Assembly (NCBI RefSeq): GCF_000710615.1
Contig: NZ_JDTH01000012.1
Span: 62,001 to 126,000, forward strand
Source of the DNA: Haladaptatus cibarius D43
GTDB lineage: Archaea > Halobacteriota > Halobacteria > Halobacteriales > Haladaptataceae
Direction of reading: 5' to 3'
Length of the DNA: 64,000 nt
Both the position numbers and the translations under genes were made by a program. Every line of letters starts with the position of its first letter. Positions within the stretch are counted from its first letter, which is position 1. Positions 53,659 through 62,082 of this stretch are shown one piece after another. Under the pieces are notes generated by a model, which was given only the letters and a program-made list of their open reading frames with translations, was not told the origin of the DNA and did not search any database.

Positions 53659-53683
53659 GCGACCTAGAGCCTACATCTAGCAG

Positions 53684-54080
53684 TCATTCCGGCTGAGTAT
53701 GATCCCGAACAGTAAGGATACCCTGTCCAACTAGCGCAATTCCACTTGGAAAACAAACCAGGATAAGAAAAACGGTCGGTCGAAATACTGGAAATAGAAG
53801 ACACGCAATTCCCACAATCATTGACCCAACCCCAGTGACAAGACGCCAGTATTCCGAGAAAAATCGGCTATTGATACGATCACCTACTGGACCAGCCATT
53901 AGCAAAACCGAGCCAAACACAACTAAGAAACCACTAATTGATGCTATAGATGGCCCCTCTGTGGCAGGTCTCCCAAAATAACAGTGCTCCACCGATAATA
54001 AACATCAGCGCCCCAAATCCAAAGCTGCCACGCTGGGTATATGGACCACCGAACAGCAATTGTGTCGTTGGCTGAACCAT
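53684..54080 (-). pseudogene. small four-helix membrane protein gene broken by one frameshift
   Basis: From an ATG at 54080 the minus strand reads MVQPTTQLLFGGPYTQRGSF then GFGALMFIIGGALLFWETC, and stops after YSIN. One base out of register, the same stretch continues GPSIASISGFLVVFGSVLL, MAGPVGDRINSRFF and two further helices. Together they form a coherent protein of about 130 residues with four helices, so a single indel near 53950-53985 splits it. No family recognised. Confidence 0.65.
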
Positions 54081-54377
54081 ATTCAGATATTATTACCAGA
54101 CAATGAAAATCGTGCATATATCACAGCAGCTTTCCTGTCAGCAAGAAAATTCTCCTTCCATGTGACTGATTTCCTCGCCATAATATCGGTTATCGTCGCC
54201 TTTACACGGCCAATTCCGTTGATTTAGAGTTTGTCAAACTGAAGTTGACATATAGAAAAAGAATTTTCCCGAAGTGTACAAAAAGTACGGATATAGTAAT
54301 CAAAGCTGTTGTGGTGAATGCTCCAAAGTGGGAACCGGGGGGCTACTCATAAGCTATTGTGCCGTAGCGTAAAGTGA

Positions 54378-55826
54378 ATGGGTCCAATCACACTACTGAG
54401 TGCCGTCGGCCCAGTATGGGCGGCGTTCCTCTCTCCGGAACTCGCGAGTCGCATGCAGTTCGGATGGACGATCTCCGTTCACATCATCTTCGCGTCCCTT
54501 TCGATCGGGCTCGCACCGTTTATTATCTACTTCACTTGGAAAGACGTGCGGACGAACGAGCAGCGATATGCGCGATTGCGCTCGTTCTGGGTGAAGGTTT
54601 TCGCCGCCGGCTTCGTGATGGGTACAGTCACCGGGATTCCGATGAGCTTCCAGTTCGGCACAAACTTCCCACAGTTCGCCGAGGTAGCCGGTGAACTGAT
54701 CGGCGGCCCGCTGGCCTTCGAAGCGAAGATGGCGTTCTTCTTAGAGGCCGTCTTCCTCGGCGTGTTGCTGTACGGCCGCGACCGCGTTGAGAACCGAACA
54801 TACGTCATCTCGTCGGTACTCGTCGGCTTCGGCGCCTGGCTATCGGGGTTCTGGATCCTGATCGTCAACGCTTGGATGCAGACCCCACGAGGGTACGAGA
54901 TGGTCACCCGCAACGGGATGGAGGTCGCCAAACTAACCGATCCGTTCGCCGCGTTCCTCACCCCGCGAATGCCCTGGATGTACGTCCATATGATGAACGC
55001 GTCGGTAATCTCGGTCGCACTACTGGTCGCGGGCGTCTCGGCGTACATCGTATGGAAAAAGCCCGACACTGAAGCCTGGAACACCGCACTCAAGCTGGCT
55101 GTCGTACTCTTGATCGTCTCCGCACCATTCCAGGCAGTCCACGGCGACGCCTACGGCCGCCACGTCGAGGACACCCAGCCACAGAAGTTTGCCGCGATGG
55201 AGGCTCATTACGAGACAGGGCAGGCCGACCTACACCTGCTCGCGTTTCCGAAGTCACCCGGGGCACTCACCGACCCGCGATCCGAGAACCTCGTCACCGT
55301 GAGCCTCCCCGCAGTTGGGTCTTTCCTCGCCAGTGGTGGGGACTTCGACGCCGAGGTCATCGGACTGAACGAGTACGAGGAGAACCCCCCCGTAGCACTC
55401 GTGTTCTGGTCGTTCCGTTTCATGGTCGGGCTCGGGTTCTTGTTTATCGGGCTGGCACTGTGGGGTGGGTACCTCACGTACCGCGGGCGGCTATCTGACA
55501 GCACACGCTACCTGAAGGCGATGATCGCTGCATCGCCGCTCGGTTACGCCGCGTTGCTCACCGGCTGGTACGTCACCGAGATCGGCCGCCAACCGTGGGT
55601 CATCCAAGACGAACTCAGAACCAGCGAGGCGGTCTCCTCGACACTAACCGGGGCAGAGGCGACACTGACTCTGGTCGGGTTCGTCGTCATCTACGTCGGG
55701 TTGGTGCTGACAGCCCTATACGTCCTAAAGTGGCTAGTCCGGGAGGAACTCCAAGCGCTCGGTGTCAGAGAGTCGAATGAGGGTCGCTGGCACGGTCCGA
55801 TCCCGGGAGTGAGCGACGATGACTGA
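54378..55826 (+). CDS. cydA: cytochrome bd oxidase subunit I
   Basis: A 482-residue integral membrane protein with about nine helices. The N-terminal heme-ligand His lies in ISVHIIFASLSIG. The Q-loop side ends in the conserved GWYVTEIGRQPW, and the FGxNFP-type segment reads FQFGTNFPQF. Cytochrome bd takes electrons from quinol to oxygen with high affinity and without proton pumping. The stop overlaps cydB as ATGACTGA. The gene appears intact although its surroundings are decayed. The quinol in haloarchaea is menaquinol. Confidence 0.96.
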   Translation: MGPITLLSAVGPVWAAFLSPELASRMQFGWTISVHIIFASLSIGLAPFIIYFTWKDVRTNEQRYARLRSFWVKVFAAGFVMGTVTGIPMSFQFGTNFPQFAEVAGELIGGPLAFEAKMAFFLEAVFLGVLLYGRDRVENRTYVISSVLVGFGAWLSGFWILIVNAWMQTPRGYEMVTRNGMEVAKLTDPFAAFLTPRMPWMYVHMMNASVISVALLVAGVSAYIVWKKPDTEAWNTALKLAVVLLIVSAPFQAVHGDAYGRHVEDTQPQKFAAMEAHYETGQADLHLLAFPKSPGALTDPRSENLVTVSLPAVGSFLASGGDFDAEVIGLNEYEENPPVALVFWSFRFMVGLGFLFIGLALWGGYLTYRGRLSDSTRYLKAMIAASPLGYAALLTGWYVTEIGRQPWVIQDELRTSEAVSSTLTGAEATLTLVGFVVIYVGLVLTALYVLKWLVREELQALGVRESNEGRWHGPIPGVSDDD

Positions 55827-56814
55827 CTCGTTGTTGCCCGTCGACGCCTACCTCGTCGAGTCGCTGCCGGAGGTATGGTTCGGCGCCGTGCTGTTCGCAC
55901 TGGGGATGTACGTCGTCCTCGACGGATTCGACTTCGGCATCGGAATGCTGTACGCGACTCGGACGGACGAACACGAGCGGGAGACGTTTCTGTCGGCGTT
56001 CGGCCCTGTCTGGGATGCCAACGAGGTGTGGCTCGTCGCCTTCGGGACGATGCTGCTGGCGGCGTTCCCGCGGGTGTACTCCCGCCTCCTCGCGGACAAC
56101 TATCTGCTCGCGATTGGAGTCGTCCTCTCATTGGTGTTCCGTGGACTCGGCCCGGAACTTCGCGAGCAGCGCGACGATGAGCGGTGGAAGCGCTACGCGG
56201 ACTACGCCTTCATCGGGGGCAGCGTGTTCGCGCCGCTGCTGTTCGGAATGCTCGCCGGTCGCTGGCTGTTCGGCGGGGCGACGCTGCCTGTTGTGCTGAC
56301 TGGTGTCGGCTTGGTCGCCGTCTCGGTCGTCACAGGTGCGGCGTTCCTCGCGGCCAAAACCGAGCCCGTCCTGGCGTCAGAACTGCGTACGTACGGCATC
56401 GGTGCAACACTGGCATACCTCGGTGGGGTTGTCGTACTGCTGGGAACTGTTGTCCTGACCGACGCGGGTGGCGCTGCCGACACAGTGCTCTCGCTTCCCG
56501 TGGCTGCAGTCGTCGCCCTCTCGATCGCCGTGGGGCTGTGTGGGAGCGTGCTGGCCAGACGCGGCCAATACCGGGCCTGGCTGGCAAGCGCGCTGGCGCT
56601 GCCCACACTGTTGACGATCTTGGTCGCGATTCTGCTGTACCCGACGATCTATCCGCCGACCGGGCTGCTGGTTAGAGAAGCGGTCGTGTCGCCGCTAGCG
56701 CTGAATCTCGTGACCGTCCTCGGGTTCCCAGTCCTGGTGCTGGTGCTGTGGTACTTCAAGTTCCTCTACGGCGTGTTTAGCGGCCCAATCGAGGGTGAGG
56801 GCTACGGGGGGTAA
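55819..56814 (+). CDS. cydB: cytochrome bd oxidase subunit II
   Basis: 331 residues with about eight helices and the subunit II signature VLDGFDFGIGML near the front, then GPVWDANEVWLVAFG. It forms the heterodimer with CydA. Start and coupling to cydA are unambiguous. No cydC/D-type exporter or CydX-like small subunit was seen after it; the next frame is an unrelated regulator overlapping its last bases. Confidence 0.95.
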   Translation: MTDSLLPVDAYLVESLPEVWFGAVLFALGMYVVLDGFDFGIGMLYATRTDEHERETFLSAFGPVWDANEVWLVAFGTMLLAAFPRVYSRLLADNYLLAIGVVLSLVFRGLGPELREQRDDERWKRYADYAFIGGSVFAPLLFGMLAGRWLFGGATLPVVLTGVGLVAVSVVTGAAFLAAKTEPVLASELRTYGIGATLAYLGGVVVLLGTVVLTDAGGAADTVLSLPVAAVVALSIAVGLCGSVLARRGQYRAWLASALALPTLLTILVAILLYPTIYPPTGLLVREAVVSPLALNLVTVLGFPVLVLVLWYFKFLYGVFSGPIEGEGYGG

Positions 56815-57283
56815 CCCCACCGACCTCTCGTCGTTCCGTTCTCTGCTCAGTACTGATGACTCTCCGATCGGCGATGTGTACGATATGATGGAATCACATC
56901 TTCGCGATGGTGTATCACTCTCGGTGTCGCAATCATCAGTGCTGTCAACTGGAACGCGACAGAGCGTGTCGTCACGAATTTTTTCGCCGGAACACTGGAA
57001 GGTACTGAAAGCGGCGGTCAATCACGGCTACTACGAGCGGTCCTGGGAAGTCTCCGATCTGGCGTCAATACTCGACGAACCCCGTTCGACGGTTCAGTAT
57101 CGGCTTCGGACTGCCGAGGACCGCATGTGTCGCAGTTTGTCGAGCAGACACTCTAGCTGGGGCCATCGAAGAAACATAGTTCCATATGCATTGAGAACGC
57201 CAGCCTCAGCTTCTGAGCCAGACGCCGGAACCCTCAATGAGAAAAACGACCGAATCATAGAACTACTAGCCGATAACGAGTGA
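56795..57283 (+). CDS. bacterio-opsin-activator-type HTH protein, short and probably damaged
   Basis: The frame contains an HTH_10 domain: SPEHWKVLKAAVNHGYYERS then LASILDEPRSTVQYRLRTAE. The N-terminal ~65 residues are not a known sensor domain. After the HTH the expected tail (RRAEAWLA...) is replaced by CRSLSSRHSSWG and then copy D of the dispersed element (PYALRTPASAS). The GTG start overlaps the cydB end; ATG at 56885 is the alternative. It may once have regulated cydAB, and is likely a remnant. Confidence 0.5.
   Translation: MRATGGNPTDLSSFRSLLSTDDSPIGDVYDMMESHLRDGVSLSVSQSSVLSTGTRQSVSSRIFSPEHWKVLKAAVNHGYYERSWEVSDLASILDEPRSTVQYRLRTAEDRMCRSLSSRHSSWGHRRNIVPYALRTPASASEPDAGTLNEKNDRIIELLADNE
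57184..57222 (-). repeat. dispersed element, copy D (core only)
   Basis: On the minus strand it reads cagaagctgaggctggcgt then tctcaatgcatatgg. This matches the copy A core (cagaagttgagactggctc, tctcaatgcatatg) over more than 30 bases with few changes. It lies inside the tail of the HTH frame. Confidence 0.7.
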
Positions 57284-57618
57284 GGCAACCCACTGGCATG
57301 GCTCCTTGACCGATAGCTGCCTACACAGAGACGCCCTCAAACACATGAACGCGGCTGAGCTCGGCAAATCGCAATAGGGAAGACAATTCACACCCGTTGT
57401 GACCGGGTACAAAGGCAAAACCACGAGGGAGCTGTAACATACAGTTACACTACTTCTGAATAAAGTGAGCTTCTTCCGTAGTTGTGGCTCGAACAAGAGG
57501 CGTCAAAGACGTGAGGAACCGCCCCAAGCCGCAACCAGAGGCAGTCTACACGTCACGTCTCGTCCAACGCGTCAACGTTTTTTGTTTTCTCGGCGTTCTC
57601 ACACCCCACTACCGTCAC
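57284..57618. other. noncoding stretch
   Basis: About 335 bases after the HTH frame. Frames on both strands lack similarity to anything I recognise. It probably contains eroded genes. Confidence 0.5.
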
Positions 57619-57771
57619 GCCAAACGTGCCGAGCACGTATGGGACGGGACTTGCGACTACCGCGACGAGTAACACCGCTGTTGCCATCGTAAGGGCTGGT
57701 CGCTCTCCGATTGCAATGGGGAGTGTATTCAACCCTCCTTCTCGGTCGCCTGCAAGGTCCTCGACGTTCAT
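57619..57771 (-). pseudogene. UbiA-family prenyltransferase fragment
   Basis: The minus-strand frame contains NVEDLAGDREGGLNTLPIAI then GERPALTMATAVLLVAVV and SPVPYVLGTFG. This is the second Asp-rich motif and following helix of UbiA enzymes such as archaeal digeranylgeranylglyceryl phosphate synthase. Both ends are cut: unrelated sequence precedes it (RPIGDYRVEDIEGPTVFVGG) and follows it within the same open frame. Confidence 0.75.
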
Positions 57772-57946
57772 TTCACTCAAGGGAGGCGAGCGATACATCG
57801 CACCACCCACAAACACTGTCGGGCCTTCGATGTCTTCGACTCTGTAGTCACCGATTGGTCTTAGTGAAAACTGTGTCCGCATCAATCACGAATGATATTT
57901 CGATATCGGCGTCACTACACACGGGTGAAAATCAGATAAAACGGAG

Positions 57947-58069
57947 TTATTCAACCTTTTCGTCGTACTCTTCCCACAGCGAATCGAGGTCTCTTCCCGT
58001 CTCTTCAGCGATGTGGCGCAATAACTGCGCTTTGTTTTCGAATCGCTGTAGTTGACCCTCCGTCCTCAT
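57947..58069 (-). CDS. 40-residue antitoxin-like protein
   Basis: MRTEGQLQRFENKAQLLRHI, then AEETGRDLDSLWEEYDEKVE, with an ATG overlapping the stop of the PIN-like fragment upstream (ATGA). It is helical and acidic, resembling small partner proteins of VapC-type toxins in haloarchaea, but no family is certain. It could also be a surviving piece of a longer gene. Confidence 0.45.
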   Translation of the reverse strand: MRTEGQLQRFENKAQLLRHIAEETGRDLDSLWEEYDEKVE

Positions 58070-58173
58070 AGTCGGTGATTCGGGAGTTCTGCATGCACTG
58101 TTTCAGGGATGAGTAACTCGTCAATTGCCGTCAACAAGTCAAGTGCGTCGAAAACGTTCGATTTTCCGGCATC
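58066..58173 (-). pseudogene. PIN-domain-like fragment (toxin remnant)
   Basis: The minus-strand frame reads DAGKSNVFDALDLLTAIDEL then LIPETVHAELPNHRL and has no start codon in frame. It resembles the first third of a PIN domain, in which a leading Asp is followed by a helix and the VPETVxxEL strand. It is coupled to the 40-residue protein behind it. Truncated, with an AT-rich flank. Confidence 0.4.
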
Positions 58174-58303
58174 ATGACAGAATTATTTTAAATTTACACG
58201 AACTGAATTTTCATCATATTTTATTGAGTCCTAATTATATTTGTAACAATATTTACTTGCGACGAACGCATACAAAGCGGATACACGATGAAAGAACGAC
58301 CAA

Positions 58304-60532
58304 ATGTTTCAGCGAGTCCGTTACGAGGTAAGTGACGTGAGTACCCACGTCGAGCAAAAACGACCGGGACGATTGGGTGGCACCCACCTTTCATTGACAG
58401 TCGGGTTTCTGACCACTGGGATTTGTTTGGTCGCGCTTACGTTCTTCCCTGTCACAAATCCACTGCTGTCGATAGCCCGAATCGGATTGGGGTTGCTGTA
58501 CCTCGGTCTCCTTCCGGGATACGTACTGCTTCGACTCTTCGACGCGAAGTTCACCCCGCTTCAGTCGGCCATCTATGGTGTCGGAGTGAGTTTGGTGTAC
58601 GACGTGGCCGTCGCACTCGCCGTCAACTTCCTTCTCCGAGCAGTCGGCGTTTCGCGGCCACTCGACCCGATACCGATAGTGACGGTACTCGTCGCGAGCG
58701 TGTTCGTATTGTATTTCGTCGCGCTACGGCGGGGTTCGTCAGCGCTCCTTCGTCCGTCTATCGTCCCGCTATCCGGGCGCGAATTGCGGGCCGCCATGCT
58801 GTTCGTTCCGCTTCCAATAGCATCCGTTATAATCACCTACGTGACAAACTCCAGTGGCCCCACGCCACTCATGATTGTTTTGCTGTGTCTCTTTTCGCTC
58901 GTCCCGGTCGTTCAGAGTGCCGAAATCGTTCCGGAGCGTGTCAGACCGCTTTCTATTTACTGCATCTCCGTCGCAGTCCTGTATCACACGACGCTCGTTT
59001 CGCCTCACCTCTGGGGTTGGGACATTCACGCCGAATATCACTCCGCACGACTCATCCAGCAGGCCGGTTTCTTTGATCTGAGCGTCACGACGGAAACGAT
59101 ACCGTTGCTCATCATCACTCTCCTTTCGGGACTCTTTTCGAACATCACGCAACTCCCTCTCGTAACCGTCTTCAAGGGAATCTATCCTCTGTTGTTCTCG
59201 ATACTTCCGCTATCGATATACTATCTTTCGCTCCGACAGTTCGAAAGCGACCTCGTTGCGGTCATCGCTCCGTTTGTTCCCATGTTCTTCTACGGGTTTT
59301 TCAAAGTGATTCCCGACAAACAGGCGTTCGGCGAACTCTACTTGCTACTGTTCCTGACGGCCGCGCTGGATACGAAGTTGCGAGTTCGCCACCGACACAT
59401 CCTCAGCACGACCTTCATCGTCGGTCTCGTCCTGTCCCACTACGCGGTGAGTCTGATAGCAATTGCCCTCCTCGTTGGGACGCAGTTCGTCTTTGCGTTC
59501 GGGTCGATAACGAACCTCCTCCCGAATCGAAGAAAGAGCAATCTCGTTCGGTTCCGAACGCTGGCCTTTCTCGTCGTCTGTTGGTTGGTCTGGTTTTCGA
59601 TAGCCGCCGACGGTATCACCGTCCAGCGAGTTGAGACGACGCTGTACACCTCTATCTCGCACATTGTTGGCGGATACTCGTCGAACAGAACCGGCGCAGG
59701 GTACGCAACTCGGTCGTACAGGTCGGCGTACTGGATAGTATACGTGCTCCTGTCGGCGGCGGCGGTCGGGTTCGTCGGGACGGGGATACTGAAAACGCTG
59801 ATCGAGTTTCTCCAAAAGAACTCGCCGACGACTCACCAAGACTATGCTATCTTGTCAGTGGGCGTGTTCGGATTGCTATGTAGTTCCGTCTTCGTGACGT
59901 TTTCGCTCGGGTTCGACCGCATCCTCAACATCGCGCTCGTCATTATCGCACCATTCGCAGTGTACGGGTTGCTCTCGATAACGGAGACGCTTGACGACTG
60001 GCTATCGCGGCTTCACTCGCCTCTTCGGATTCGCCCGGCTGCACCGCAGATATTCGCCGTCTTTCTCGCCCTCCTGTTCGTCTTTAGTTCGGGGGCCGCC
60101 TTCGCCATCGGAAACGAGGACGTCCCGAGGTACGGCATCGCCCTTAGCGACGACGTCGATTGGCCGACGTACCCCGAAAACGAAGTGGCCGCGACGCGAT
60201 GGCTGGACTCGAACCGAGAACCGTCCCGGTCAGTCGGGGTCCTCAACCGGCGAAAATACATCGACAGCCGCGACGGGTTACTCGTCGGCGAGATTCAGTA
60301 TCGCCACGACATCGAACCGATTTTTCCGCAGTTTGCCGTCGTTAAAAACGACACCTATCTCTATGTGAGTAGCCGACCGCTCTGGAAAGAGCGAGGGGAC
60401 GGATTCGAGTCGTTACGGCAGACGACGTTTTATCGTGCGACGAACGACAACATGTCGAAAATTTACAGCAGTCGAACCTCCGAAATCTACGTCGTAGACG
60501 CGGGGGATTATTCAAACGAATCCACCCAGTAG
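58304..60532 (+). CDS. large polytopic membrane protein, DUF2206-like
   Basis: A 742-residue protein with about 14-16 helices, an early LYLGLLPGYVLLRLF motif, an acidic exposed loop LWGWDIHAEYHSARLI, HYAVSLIAIALL in mid-protein, and a C-terminal extracellular tail of about 130 residues (WPTYPENEVAATRWLDSN). These match DUF2206 membrane proteins found in archaeal glycan loci, which resemble GT-C transferases or polymerases. It stands at the right edge of the accessory region, after an AT-rich gap. Its stop is 7 bases from the convergent sulfatase gene's stop. Confidence 0.75.
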   Translation: MFQRVRYEVSDVSTHVEQKRPGRLGGTHLSLTVGFLTTGICLVALTFFPVTNPLLSIARIGLGLLYLGLLPGYVLLRLFDAKFTPLQSAIYGVGVSLVYDVAVALAVNFLLRAVGVSRPLDPIPIVTVLVASVFVLYFVALRRGSSALLRPSIVPLSGRELRAAMLFVPLPIASVIITYVTNSSGPTPLMIVLLCLFSLVPVVQSAEIVPERVRPLSIYCISVAVLYHTTLVSPHLWGWDIHAEYHSARLIQQAGFFDLSVTTETIPLLIITLLSGLFSNITQLPLVTVFKGIYPLLFSILPLSIYYLSLRQFESDLVAVIAPFVPMFFYGFFKVIPDKQAFGELYLLLFLTAALDTKLRVRHRHILSTTFIVGLVLSHYAVSLIAIALLVGTQFVFAFGSITNLLPNRRKSNLVRFRTLAFLVVCWLVWFSIAADGITVQRVETTLYTSISHIVGGYSSNRTGAGYATRSYRSAYWIVYVLLSAAAVGFVGTGILKTLIEFLQKNSPTTHQDYAILSVGVFGLLCSSVFVTFSLGFDRILNIALVIIAPFAVYGLLSITETLDDWLSRLHSPLRIRPAAPQIFAVFLALLFVFSSGAAFAIGNEDVPRYGIALSDDVDWPTYPENEVAATRWLDSNREPSRSVGVLNRRKYIDSRDGLLVGEIQYRHDIEPIFPQFAVVKNDTYLYVSSRPLWKERGDGFESLRQTTFYRATNDNMSKIYSSRTSEIYVVDAGDYSNESTQ

Positions 60533-60539
60533 TCGTTGG

Positions 60540-61925
60540 TCACATGTAGCCCAAATCCTCCAACCGCGCGGCGGTCGCCTCATCGACTTCGGTCGTCGCT
60601 TCCGTCCGTTCGGCTTCGGAAACGGCGTCGTCGAGCGGAACGTCGAACCCGTCCCGTATCCATGCCGGAACGGTAACCGGTTCGGAGCGTTTTCGTTGCT
60701 GGTTTGGTTTCCGTCTTGGAACGGTGAACTGACGCTCGTTTCCGAGCGAATCCCACTCGTACTTTGTTTCGTCGCCGTAGGCGCATCGTATCGCCCGGTT
60801 CCAGTAGCCTTCGTCTTTCGACGGTTGCGGCCCGGGGGACATCCCCAGCACTTCGGCGAAGACGTGCTCGGAGGTCGGAACGTCGTCCATGCCCCGAGCC
60901 AAATTTTCGATGAGAGTTGGCAGTTGGAGGTGGGAGACGTATTCGGAAATCGTCGCGGAGCGGTCGGTGTTGATTATCTCTAGCGGGACGTGCAACAGTC
61001 CTTCGGAGAGGCTACTCGTGTGACCGAACAGTTCATCGTCGGCGTTGTCACCGAGATTTTCACCGTGGTCGGCGGTGACGATGATGGTGGTTTCGGTGTC
61101 CGCCAGCGAGTCCGCGAGCGACGCTATTAGTCGATCAAGGTAGTCGATGTTTGCGGCGTACAGCCCTCGAAGTCGGGACACGTGGTCGTCGTATTCGTCC
61201 CGATCGTAGGTCAACTCCCAGCGGTCTGCATTCGCCGTCGTCCACGAACTCGGCGCGCCGTGGATGGATTTGTCCAGTCCCCAGATATGGCCGAACGGTT
61301 CGTGACTCTCCATGAAGTTAGCAAAGACGAATGTCGGGTTGGTTGCGTCTGTTAACGTCTCCCGAATCTCGCGAACCATCAGTTTCGCACCGTCATCGAC
61401 CGGGTCCGGGACGGGTCGTTCCATCGCAAGTTGCTTCAGCTGCGCGAGCGCGCCGTTGGCGAGGCTCTTTATCGGATAGTCGTTCTCAATCGTCCGTTTC
61501 ACGTAATCGATGTAGAGGTCAAGTCCTTCCCTGTCCGATTCGTGAAAGTAGTTGACCGCGTTCAGCGCTTCGGGATACTTTTGATACCGCGGCACTTCGA
61601 CGAAGGAGTCAAACAGTGAGTCGAAACAGTACGCCGGGCTGGCGTACATGTTCGCACTGTATCCGACCGTGTGATAGTCCTGAAGCGAATCGCAGATGGT
61701 TTCGTGTTCCGCGAGCGACCCCATGTCTCGATTGTAGGTGTTGACGCCGTGTTGGTGCGGAAGCAGTCCCGTAAACATGCTCGCGTGACTCGGCGCACTC
61801 CACGAACTCGCGGCCCGGCACTCGTCGAACGAACAGTCCGAGCGTTCCCTGATTCGAACCGCGTACTCGTCGAAGAAATCCTTTCGAACCGAATCCAGCA
61901 CTAGCAAAACGACATTTCGTCCCAT
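60540..61925 (-). CDS. sulfatase/alkaline-phosphatase superfamily hydrolase
   Basis: A 461-residue protein with VVLLVLDSVRKDFFDEY (metal-binding Asp), the nucleophile region SWSAPSHASMFTGLLPHQHG and VTADHGENLGD (metal ligands). In type I sulfatases the core is C/S-x-P-x-R. Here it is S-A-P-S-H, so the residue normally matured to formylglycine is Ser and the Arg is His, a pattern shared with many haloarchaeal members. It may remove sulfate or phosphate from surface glycans or act as a transferase. No signal peptide is present, so it is likely cytoplasmic. It is divergent from the flippase. Confidence 0.82.
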   Translation of the reverse strand: MGRNVVLLVLDSVRKDFFDEYAVRIRERSDCSFDECRAASSWSAPSHASMFTGLLPHQHGVNTYNRDMGSLAEHETICDSLQDYHTVGYSANMYASPAYCFDSLFDSFVEVPRYQKYPEALNAVNYFHESDREGLDLYIDYVKRTIENDYPIKSLANGALAQLKQLAMERPVPDPVDDGAKLMVREIRETLTDATNPTFVFANFMESHEPFGHIWGLDKSIHGAPSSWTTANADRWELTYDRDEYDDHVSRLRGLYAANIDYLDRLIASLADSLADTETTIIVTADHGENLGDNADDELFGHTSSLSEGLLHVPLEIINTDRSATISEYVSHLQLPTLIENLARGMDDVPTSEHVFAEVLGMSPGPQPSKDEGYWNRAIRCAYGDETKYEWDSLGNERQFTVPRRKPNQQRKRSEPVTVPAWIRDGFDVPLDDAVSEAERTEATTEVDEATAARLEDLGYM

Positions 61926-62082
61926 TCTTACTCTAAAGTATATTTGTAACTACTTGGGGATTTCTACAATTTATTATATAGTTATAAAATATAATTGTAT
62001 GTTTATAATAGACATATTCGATAGATACAATTTTTTAGAAAATAAACAGTGTTTAATTACCTTTCGGGATAAGTTGTTCGTA

